Below, piece after piece: positions 54,599 to 64,000 of a stretch of DNA of 64,000 bases. Positions within the stretch are counted from its first letter, which is position 1. Each line of letters begins with the position of its first letter. The stretch is from Biomphalaria glabrata (Eukaryota; Mollusca; Gastropoda; Planorbidae): the NCBI RefSeq assembly GCF_947242115.1, contig NC_074721.1, positions 17,157,501-17,221,500 of the forward strand, written 5' to 3'. The translations under genes and the position numbers were made by a program. The notes under the pieces were generated by a model that was given only the letters and a program-made list of their open reading frames with translations, searched no databases and was not told where the DNA came from.

Positions 54599-57320
54599 TA
54601 TATAGTAGCTTCTTATATTAGGCACAGCTCATCAAAATCTCCTTTAAGAAACACGTCGCTTTTTTTGTTTATAATTCATTTGTTTTTATGTTTGGAGCTA
54701 AAAACGATGTTTCGGGACAGTGCATGTCCAATTTTAGATAAGTTCCTGTATTTTTGTTCCGCTTTTCCAAAGCAGATGGCAGTTTTTTAGATTCTCGGTA
54801 ACCAAGTATGTAAAGCTATTGTTTAAACCTCCCCCGGCAATTCATACCCATATAAGGGATGAAGGCTATATTATGAGCCTGTTTGATCGTAGGCTGGTGG
54901 ATCTATCAAAATAAGCTTCCAAACATCTTTAGAAAGACATTCCAATCACATTCATACTGTTAGCTGTTAAATAAAATTAAAAAAGGAGGTGTTTCAATGA
55001 ATAATAATGAATTAAACACATTCTCCTATAGTGCACAAGGCAAAATCGTAATAAGAAATATTATTGGGATTAATAAATCTATGATTTTTTTCAATAAATA
55101 AATGTGACCTAGATCGAGAAATCTAGAATATATAATTTATGAATGAAAGAAAAAGTGCGGGCTGCTAATTTGAAGCCAGAGACCATGCCCACTGCAGGTG
55201 ATCACGCCAGGCGAGCGCTGGTGGTGAGGAGAGGTATACACTAGGCATGTAGTGTCACAACCTATCATACAGGCAGTGGAGGGAAGGGGGAGAGAGTCTT
55301 GAAAAGAATTATAAGCATCTATGGGAGGGAGGGGATGTAAAAAAAACGAACATCCAAATTATGAAAAGAAGAGGGTCCTTGGATGGGAATTTAAAGAAAG
55401 AGACAGAGAATACATGTAGCCTAGTTGAAAATATCATGTTTGTTAAATTATAATAATTAATTAATAGATCTATAATTATATAGATTTATTTCTGTTTCTA
55501 CACATAGATTATATAGGTAGGCATATATATATATATATATCTAGAGAGAGAGAGAGAGAGAGGCAATATACTATAAATACATATTGCAGAAGTGAATCTA
55601 TTTCTTTTAATACAATCTAAATAATTTTTAATTAACACAGATATAATTTATTAGCAATAACATAGTGGTGTTTCTTAACGGTGCTCGATGTGTGCTGAAG
55701 GAGAAAGCACAAAAACTGCGTTTATTATAGGAGCATGAAGTGACCTGATTTATTTTAAAATAAAATCTTGACTATGGGTGGTAATTTAAAGAAACACAGC
55801 TATTTTTATAGTCCTTTAGTTGCAGAATAAGAATCTGCTTTCATTTTTTTTGTAAGTTAAACCGTCACCAAATAAAAAAATAAAATAAAAATTTGACCTA
55901 GAGGAGGCTCTTATAGTTTGAACACCCCATCGGATTCTCCTTTCTAAACGGGTCGCTTTTTTTTGTTTGTAATTCATTCGTTTTTATGTTTGGAGCTAAA
56001 ATCGACGATTCGGGACTGAGCATGTCCAATTTTAGATAAGTTCTGGTAATTTTGTTCCGTTTTTCCAAAGCAGATGGCAGTTATTTAGATTCTCGGTAAC
56101 CATGTATGTTAAGCTGTTGTTTTAACCTCCCCCGGCAATTCATACCCATATAAGGGATGAAGGCTATATCATGAGCCTGTTTGATCGTAGGCTGATGGGC
56201 ATATCAAAATAAGCTTCCAAACATCTTTAGAAAGACATTCCAATCACATTTATACCGTTAGCTGTTAAATAAAATTAAAAAAGGGGGTGTCCAAACAAAT
56301 AATAATGAATTCAGCTCATTCTCCTTTTTGAACACAGCAAAATCGTATTAAGAAATATTATTGGGATTAATAAATCTATGATTTTTTCAATGTATAAACA
56401 TGACCTAGATAGAGATATCTAGAATATATAACTTATGAATGAAAGAAAAAGTGTGGGCTGCTAATTTGAAGCCAGAGACCATGCCCACTGCATGTGATCA
56501 CGCAAGATAAGCTGGCGGTAAGGAGAGGTATACACTCAGCGAGTAGTGTCACAAACTATCCAACAGGCAGTGGAGGGAAGGGAGAGAGAGTCATGAAAAG
56601 AATTATAAGCATCTATGGGAGGGAGGGGATGTTAAGGTGTCACAAAACGAACATCCAAATTATGAAAACAAGAAGAGGGTCCTTGGATGGAAGTTAAAAG
56701 AAAGACAGAGAAAATACAAGTAGCCTAGTAGAAAATATCATGTTTATTAAATTAAAATAATTAATTTATAGCTCTATAATCTATATAAATTTATTTCTGT
56801 CTGTTTCTACACATAGATTATATAGGTATTTAAATAAATAAACTATACACGATATATATATATATAAAGAGAGAAATAGAGAGAGTATATGAGGAAATAG
56901 ACTATAAATACATATTGCAAAATTGAATCTACTTCTTTTACTACAATCTAAATAATTTTTAAGTAACACCGATATAATTTATTAGCAATTACATAGTGGT
57001 GTTCAACACCGGTGCTCACTGTTCAACTAAAGGAGAAAGCCCAAAAACTGCGTTCAAAATAGGAGCATGAAGTGACCTAATTTATTTTAAAATAAAATCT
57101 TGACTATGGGCTGGGTGGTAATACAAATGAACACAGCTATTTTTATAGTCCTTTAGTTGCAGAATAAGAATCTGCTTTCAGTTTTTTTGTAAGTTAAACC
57201 TTCACCAAATAAAAAAATAAAATAAAAAATTGACCTAGTTCCCGAAAGTCGGTGTTCAGTTATAAGAATCTACCATAGTTCCCGAATACGGTGTGCCTAA
57301 TATAAGAATCTACTATATAT
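54599..57320. mobile_element. TIR-bounded DNA element with a 1.3-kb internal tandem duplication
   Basis: The left end TATATAGTAGCTTCTTATAT plus TAGGCAC and the right end, read in reverse, TATATAGTAGATTCTTATAT plus TAGGCAC are near-perfect inverted repeats. Inside, two direct repeats (about 54635-55920 and 55930-57250) share most of their sequence, for example CGGCAATTCATACCCATATA, GGAGCTAAAA, and the AGAGACCATGCCCACTGCA block. The period is about 1,300-1,340 bases. No transposase frame was found. The TATAGTAGA-type ends resemble those of 36915-37908. Confidence 0.7.
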
Positions 57321-57818
57321 ATCATTCATCATAGAATACTAGTATACTACTTTATTCAGAATCATTTATTTTCATTATTCTTTTTTGAATCTATTACAAA
57401 GAGTAATTAAAAGTATAATAAAACAACCTTCATGGGTCTATTCTAGATATAGATCGTAGATCTATTTTATATCTAGGATAGACACTAGAACTAGATCTAT
57501 ATATCTATATGAAAAAAAAAGTTATTTTACCATATGTGTCAAATAAATCTAAATAAAGTTAGAAAAGAAAATTAGATTTTTATTTCGTTTCGTAAATTAG
57601 CTCTAATAGATAGTGTTTTTTTAAATGCTGATCTATTAACATGTATATAAACTAAGTTGGAAACATATTCTAGTTAAACGTATACAGAGTATATAAAGTC
57701 AGTAAAGTCCTGTCTTCGAGAGGAGAAATTTATGATCTTCTCATTAGATGTAGACTCTAGATCTAATATCAAGAGTACATCTAGATTTTTTAATGTTATA
57801 TGTATATATATATATATA

Positions 57819-58915
57819 TAGTAGAGTCACTATTGCGGAGCAGGCATGTTTGCGGAACAGCTCGTCGAAATTAGTTAAAATCTACTTTATTTTGAAATTT
57901 TCTGCTAAACTACTGTAACGGTACTGCGCATGGTCCATTTCTCTACATTTCCAATATAAGGGTTTTCCTTTAACTGCAGAAAATTAATTTTGACTCCAGG
58001 TTAAAGTTGACAGGTGTGGAATCGTCCATTATTTTTCACGTACCAGCCTAGGAGAACCGCATAGGCCGTGGCTTTTTAAAAATGATAATGACGACTCACC
58101 TGCATGATACACATATTTTTCGGTTTATAAATGGATGAGGAAAAACTTCATTTCATAGCTATCTACCAGGAATTCAATTTAAAAAAAATTAGGAGGTGTT
58201 TATCCTGTTTTTACCTTTTTAAAGATAGTCACAATTGTGGAACACTAAAGATGTTATTTATTTGACCTGCGCATTTACTATCATTTAGCTTAATTTGTAC
58301 ATACTGATTTAGATATCGGAATTTAAATATGAGTTTGTATTAGTATACATAAATTTAAAAACATTTAGAGAATAATATTACATATAATATATAATTTATG
58401 ATTACCATATTACGTCCAGCAAAAAGAAGACAAATCATAATACCATATATATATATATAATATTAATATAACAAAAAAGAATAAAAGAATAGTGGGAAAA
58501 AAAAAACTTGTAAGGAAAATCAGGGTAGTGTGACGTCAAATAAAATTAAAGAAGAGGTAGAGAATCTAAAAGTGACAATATGTTGTCTTAAGCTTTAATA
58601 AAATAAAATTAATGTAAAGGATAAGGAGTTCAAGTATTAGAGTAATAAAATATAGGCTTTGTTCCGACATTTTTACCGTGTTCCGCAATTGTGACTTCTT
58701 TTAAAATCCTGTTCCGTAATTGTGACTACCCATATCTCAGTCGAATTGAATGTAAAATTTATATATCTACTAAAACTAAACAAAGCGTCTATTTTTATCG
58801 GAAAATGGATGGGCAATGCCTAGATACTTTTAGTTTTTCCATAGGTCTAACCATTACGGAGCAAAAAATTGAAAACTAAAAGTAGCTGCAAACTGTTCCG
58901 CAATAGTGACTCTAC
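57819..58915. mobile_element. Non-autonomous TIR DNA element, Tc1/mariner (pogo)-like, copy 2
   Basis: Same element as 36915-37908, in the same orientation, with ends AGTAGAGTCACTATTGCGGA and its inverse TTCCGCAATAGTGACTCTAC. It is about 100 bases longer because of insertions near 58275 and 58605. Internal GTCACAATTGTGGAAC and GTTCCGCAATTGTGAC motifs are kept. It lies just upstream of the CEP70-like first exon. Confidence 0.75.
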
Positions 58916-59037
58916 TCTCTCTCTCTCTATTAGTCTCTCTATATATGAAAACAACTAGATTAGCAAGCTTTGTTCCGTAAATATTTTTTTCCTCCACAGT
59001 AACTCTTTCATTATTTTAAATTTACTTTGTATACAAT

Positions 59038-62000
59038 ATGGCAGACTATGGTTATAGATCTAGCTGCTCTAGATTGGTGAGTAATGAATTAGATTCTAGC
59101 ACATCATTATCGGTCTTTAATATTTTAAAAGTCATACTTATGCACATTAGTGATCTATTTTAGAAAGAATATTGATCTATTCGTCTTTTCTTCGAAAGAT
59201 AGTCTTTTGACTGAGATGACTTGGTACAAATTGTACCAAAACATTTTCATTTTGACTTTTTGAATCATTCATAAGATATTTAAAGATATTATTTTGAAAA
59301 CTTGTCAAAACTTGCAGGACTTTATTTACAATTTAGATTTAATAATTTGAAGATTTAAATACATTTTTAAAAATATATTTTAAATGGTAAAGGTTGAATT
59401 AAATTAAAATGTTCAAATTAGATTCAATCAACATTTTTAAAGCAAAAAGTATTAAAATAAAGGCATTTTTAATACTAAATTCATTTTTTAGATCTAGTGT
59501 TCCTTTAAAAAAATTACAGCAATTATTTCTGACCAGAATGACCATTTTGTCATAAAAAAAATTGTGAGGAATCACATAATGGGAGATGTTTTGAAAAGTC
59601 CTCTTTTTCTATAGGCCTACTTAACTACTATATAAAGTTTTGAGTTAATATAAATATTGATTGTTGCTGACTCCTTTCGGGAAAGTGATACATAGATATT
59701 ATAGATTTAAAAGGTCATACTTATGAAATGAAACAATGTCTATTACTTACAAATTATTTCAATCTGTGAAACATTTGTAATAATGTAATTTTACTTAGTT
59801 AATATTCAAACATGGATTTTGCCTCCTTCCTCCTTATCTGGACATTGTCTTCCCCTAGTCAGGCACTCCCCATGGTTTGAGAAGCACTTTTTTATAATAA
59901 GAGACCATTTTAATAAGACTAGTTTTCTACATCAAAAATTTTATAGTATGCCTAAAATTTAGACATATAAAACATTTAATAAGTCAATCTTAATCTTAGA
60001 ACTCTTTGATAGCCATTAGTAATGAAATTGAAAGAGTAACAGTGCTAACTTTTAATTTGGTTGCTATCTTTTGATATGTTATATCATGTCTGTTACTAAT
60101 AACAATTAATGTATGAAATATTGTTAAAGGAGTTCCCTAATGATGATGTCTCTAACTACAGTGATGATCAGAACACACTTCACTCTTCAAGGGTAAAATT
60201 TTAATTGAAACTTAATTATTCAATTGATCAATGCTGCAATTTCCCCCTTTTTTAAAAACTTTATATGCAAACATGCATTTGCTTTGTTAATCAGGATGAA
60301 ATACGAGAATGGATGGATGTCAACAGAAAGCTTCGCAAGCATGGTTTAGAAGCAATCCACATTTTACCTTCAAATGAGGTGAATTTACATTCAGGTAAAA
60401 AAAAATATTTGTACTGATGCTTTAGATTAAGTTGTGGGGGGTGCAGTGGCTGAGTGGTTAAGTGCTTGGCTTGGGCTTCTGAACCTGGGGTCCTGGTGAA
60501 TCTCAGTGAAGACTGGGATATTGAATTTCTAGATTTTTAGTGCACCCCTGAGTTCACTTAACTCTGGTGCGTACCTGATATTTGTTGGGGAAAAGTAAAT
60601 TGGGTTTGTCATTGTGCTGGCCACATGACACCCTGCTCATTAACCATTTGCCAAAGAAACAAATGACCATAACATATTCTGCCCTATAGATCACAAGGTC
60701 TGAAATGGGAACTTTTTACTTTAAACTGGCTTTTTTTTTTTTTTTGGTGGATGATTGACTTATAGATCAGGTGAACAGGAGATTGCTGTTGTTGATAATG
60801 TTTGGTCAAGACACGGCACTAATTGATGAAGAAATCTTATTTTTTTCTAAATCATAAATAACTGACTTCCCTTTAATGGAAAAAAAATGCTTAAATCTTT
60901 TTGCCAAAATGTCTTACAGGGCAGTGGGTTAGTGAGATTCCAGTTTTAACAACTCTTTAAACACAACCAGTCATAAAATATTGTCAGAATTCCATTTTAT
61001 ATTACAATTCAAATCTTATATTGAAATTCAAAAAAATGTATATTTATTTTAACATATATTTTTAGATCGGTATATCTGCATAGATGTAGAGTCCAGTCAT
61101 GTCCTGAGAACAGCAATTGTGTCACTCATTCTTGAAGTCAATCGGAAGGATAACATGATGCAAGAACTAACTAAAAGCAACAGTCAACTGCAGTTAGTTT
61201 ATTTAAATAACACTTTTTTTTTTACAAAGTTTTACAAAGCTTCTATTAACTCACTGTCTGTCTGGATGAATTTTTTATCATGTTATTTCTCTCACTTACC
61301 ATTCTCAGATGATCATTAGTAATCTGGAGTTAATAAAACATGAGTAAATATCATGGTTTATATTTCTTTATTTGTTAGGATTTCACACATAATGATGCCT
61401 AATTTGAGACATTATCCTGTTGAAAATTTTCATATTTATTTTGGTTACCATTTAGTTGATGAAAACCTGTTTTAAAACTTGTCTTTAGGTGATGCAGAAT
61501 TCAATTTTACATATGATTACGGTAGTAGTTTATATCAGTGTATAAGAAAAATATAAACAACAAAATCCTTACTTTAACTTTAACAATTTAATGATCTAAC
61601 AGAGTGTTTGAATACAATTAAAAAAAAAAAATATGAACTGGATTAAAAAAAAGGATTTTGTTCAATCTCTTGATTTCAGAAAAGAAGTGAGTCAGTTGAC
61701 AGATGAGATAGATCTTCTGAATGCTAAGTCTAAAGACATCAAGGTCATGTTAGAATGCTCCAGAGCCAGAGTCCAGGTAGAGATAAAAACTTTGATATTG
61801 TGGTAAGTGTGGTGGAGAGGCCACGTACGCATGACTTTGGCTTGGCTACCTATGAAGGGGGCTTGAGGTTCGACACTCGACTCTAGCAGAGTTGTATTTA
61901 ATGAGCGCCTAACGGCAGCACAAATAACCTTCACCCAGATAGCCCCTCCCCCCACTGGTCCACAAATGAGATTTAACCATAGCATGCTCTAAGCATGAAA

Positions 62001-63966
62001 GTAGCACTATATAAAAAGTATAAATTTATTGCAAAGATTGTCATTAGAATTAGTAGACCCATACCTGGAATAAAAAATAAAAACAATAGACAAACCTAAT
62101 AAATTTTTTTAAAAACACAACTTGTTCTTCCACTAGCTGTGGACAAAAAAAATATGAAAATTTAACTTTTTATCACTTACCTTTGGTCCATGACCATAGT
62201 CTTCTTAAAATACGGAATTTATAACCTCAATCCTGATACAGTTAAGATAATTTTTTACCCTTGGTTAAAAAACAGATGGTGTTTGAAAACATTACAGAGC
62301 CTTTAAAATATTTTGATACAAAGTTGAGTCGAAGAATACTCAGAGATTAAATGTAGGACTATTTTCGGAGGCATAGGGTATGTGTGTGTGGTAATAAGTG
62401 ATACAGATAATTGTATTCACAGGCAAAAAGTATGTGTTTGGAAGAGGTAGCATTATAAAGAGGGTTGTGCCTATTAGATGTAACAAATACTAATTTTCAA
62501 GGTTTTTAAGCAGTGAGGCGAATAAATAGATATAGTAAAAGTACAAAGCCTAGAGATCAATCCTTAGATTTAATTTTAATATTGGACAGTTATTTAGGGT
62601 CTGCAGGGCAGGTCCTACATATTGCGGGGCTCTATGCAAAACAGATTGCGCGGGGCCTAGTCTGGGTAGGGATAAGGATAATACGTGAAAATTAAGATTT
62701 TTTATTAGCAAATAAATTCATCTTTGCATTTTATTTAAACTTTACTAAGTACAAAATCACTGTCAAATTAACTTTACGAGTCATCTACAGTAGATGGTAG
62801 TTTTCCAACAAAAAGCTGATAAACATTCAGATCTGCCTTTTAGATTTACTATCGACTAGTAAAATATAGTGTTTTTTTTTTTTTTTAAGAGGTCGAGATA
62901 GATTTAGATCTATATTTGTTTGCCAGTGACTATTAAAGTAAATTAAGAATTTCAACTTATTTTGGGTTAAAATTCACCTTATTATTACATTTTTATTAAA
63001 TGAAAGCTGACAATGCCGTTTATTTTCATTGGGAGTATAATTGGTGATTTTCCATATTGAAAGACACCCTGAAATGACAAATTTATCTGTTTTTAAGGAG
63101 ATTTGGATGAGTTTTCAGAAGATTTTAATAATTTCAGGAGATTTTTATGACTTTTTTGTATATTTTGCAATTTCGGAAGAATTCGGCCCCTTTAATAATA
63201 AGTTATGAAATTATTTAATTTAATAATTTACACCTAGAATTCATGCGAGTCTATGTAAGTGTGGGGCCCACTGCAGTCGCATAGGCTGCTGTGGCCTAAG
63301 ACCGGCCTTGAGAGTCTGAATATTTATGTTGCGGAAAAAAAAATATGAATGGGTATTTCTTTAACCTAAAAGTAATAGTCTTAAATTTAGTCATTGGTTT
63401 ATATCCAAATTGAATTTGACTTTGCAGGAAATGGAAAGAGAAAGATCCACCCCATCATTTTACTCTGAAGAAACACAAAGGTTGAGATCTTCCAAGTCAT
63501 CTGTAACTTCTAAATGTATTTTACTTGAAGCCAAAGTTGCAGAACAGGAGAAAGAATTAGACAGACTCAGGAATGAAGTGAACAGTTTTGTGAAAGAAGT
63601 AAGTTGCAGACGTCATTTGGTTTTATACATTTCAGAAATTGGTTATTTTTTACTTTAATAAAGATTGCAAGGTCTAAAAGGGGTGCTTTTTTTTTTTACT
63701 TTAAAAATGAAAAAAACAACAACAAACTTGTGTCTGTTTAGATAAACTAAATTAAATGATTTGATAAACTATTTATAATATATATAAATATATAGGTTAT
63801 ACAATATGATGTATGTTTTTCCACATTTTATTTATAATATTAATATTTTGTTATGTCAATTTTTTTTTTACTGACATTAGGAAGCTAACAGAAGTAAAAG
63901 ACAGACTCAAATTGTTACAGACATTAAAAAGCGAAACTCATGTAATCATTCTCCAGTGGATCAAAA
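59038..63966 (+). CDS. CEP70: CEP70-like centrosomal coiled-coil protein, 5' part (continues past the window)
   Basis: Exons with consistent phases are 59038-59076 (MADYGYRSSCSRL), 60130-60192, 60295-60394, 61066-61192, 61680-61776, 63428-63598 and 63881-63966, all with GT-AG borders. The pattern EWMDVNRKLRKHGLEAIHIL then SHVLRTAIVSLILEVNRKDN then MMQELTKSNSQLQKEVSQL parallels the N-terminal half of vertebrate CEP70 (EWESINVLLMMHGL ... QNMIQELIETNQQLRNEL, from memory). Later exons are heptad-rich coiled coil (LLEAKVAEQEKELDRLRNEV). CEP70 is a centrosomal, gamma-tubulin-associated protein needed for microtubule organisation and cilia. The first exon is short and its assignment is the least sure part. 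The last visible exon ends at 63966 in phase 2. Confidence 0.72.
59077..60129. other. First intron of the CEP70-like gene, nothing recognised
   Basis: AT-rich intronic DNA. No repeat family seen elsewhere in the window is present. Confidence 0.5.
60436..60722 (+). mobile_element. tRNA-derived SINE, family A, full-length-looking
   Basis: The head GTGGCTGAGTGGTTAAGTGC (clear A box) and CCTGGTGAATCTCAG (decayed B box) precede the body with GGCCACATGACACCCTGCTC and the 3' end GATCACAAGGTCTGAAATGG. It has the best-preserved A-box head of family A in the window. It is in the CEP70-like intron after 60394. Confidence 0.85.
61798..62015 (+). mobile_element. Probable SINE-like repeat
   Basis: GGCTTGAGGTTCGACACTCG then ACTCTAGCAGAGTTGTATTT, GAGCGCCTAACGGCAGCACA and the CCCACTGGTCCACAAATGAG block are GC-richer than the flanks and look like a widespread pulmonate repeat I recall. 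GAGGTTCGACACTC is B-box-like. No second copy is in this window. Confidence 0.45.
62590..63313. mobile_element. Possible TIR DNA element with GGGC(A/C)GGTC(C/T)TA ends
   Basis: The left GGGCAGGTCCTACATATTGC and the right end in reverse AAGGCCGGTCTTAGGCCACA are imperfect inverses, with CTATGCAAA against CTATGCGAC and GGGGCC on both sides. The interior (about 0.7 kb) is AT-rich and non-coding. It is in the CEP70-like intron before 63428. Confidence 0.45.
63655..63705 (+). mobile_element. SINE family A, 3'-end fragment
   Basis: GATTGCAAGGTCTAAAAGGG then GTGCTTTTT matches the family A 3' end; the rest is absent. Confidence 0.5.
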
Positions 63967-64000
63967 GTAAGCAATTTTTTTAACTTCAATATATTATAAG

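Noticed and set aside
60436-60510. tRNA gene
   Set aside because: Only the A box is tRNA-like, the B box is decayed, no cloverleaf can be formed, and the sequence continues into the SINE body.

Overview
This is animal genomic DNA with long AT-rich introns, GT-AG splice sites, many short retroposons and DNA transposons. Protein similarities remembered from the families, together with the style of the repeats (tRNA-headed SINEs, RTE-like and RNase H-bearing LINEs, hAT and Tc1/mariner-like elements), suggest a mollusc, most likely a heterobranch or pulmonate gastropod. The organism is inferred, not read directly.

Three host genes are recognisable. (1) An amphiphysin/BIN1 gene on the + strand runs from exon 2 at 10273 to the SH3 stop at 38487; its first exon, with the N-terminal amphipathic helix, was not found and probably lies left of the window. 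(2) CDK5RAP3 (C53/LZAP), on the - strand, runs from its ATG at 53037 to a stop at 43672 in 12 exons and is essentially complete. It is convergent (tail to tail) with amphiphysin, with candidate poly(A) signals of both genes near 42.3 kb. (3) The 5' part of a CEP70-like centrosomal coiled-coil gene is on the + strand from 59038 and leaves the window at the right edge.

The most striking object is a giant exon in amphiphysin (24941-33490). It opens in phase after the BAR exons, stays open for 2,849 codons, contains two large in-frame protein repeat arrays (13-aa and 15-aa units) and a PP1-docking-like RVRF motif, and ends with its own stop and poly(A) signals before the SH3 exons. This implies two protein forms: an ordinary BAR-linker-SH3 amphiphysin made by splicing around it, and a giant BAR protein of more than 3,100 residues lacking SH3. 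It recalls the giant neuronal exons of ankyrins, but I know of no described equivalent in amphiphysins.

The rest is mobile DNA in introns and intergenic space. 1-10272 holds a LINE 3' half, SINEs, a LINE relic, a minisatellite and a dispersed repeat in two orientations. 10354-18125 (intron 2) holds a hAT-type short element, a LINE fragment and a hAT transposase fossil invaded by a SINE. 36.9-37.9 kb and 57.8-58.9 kb hold two copies of one TIR element with internal copies of a terminal motif. 50.0-52.0 kb holds a second, decayed LINE copy in CDK5RAP3 intron 2. 54.6-57.3 kb holds a TIR-bounded element made of two 1.3-kb direct repeats between the CDK5RAP3 and CEP70 start regions.
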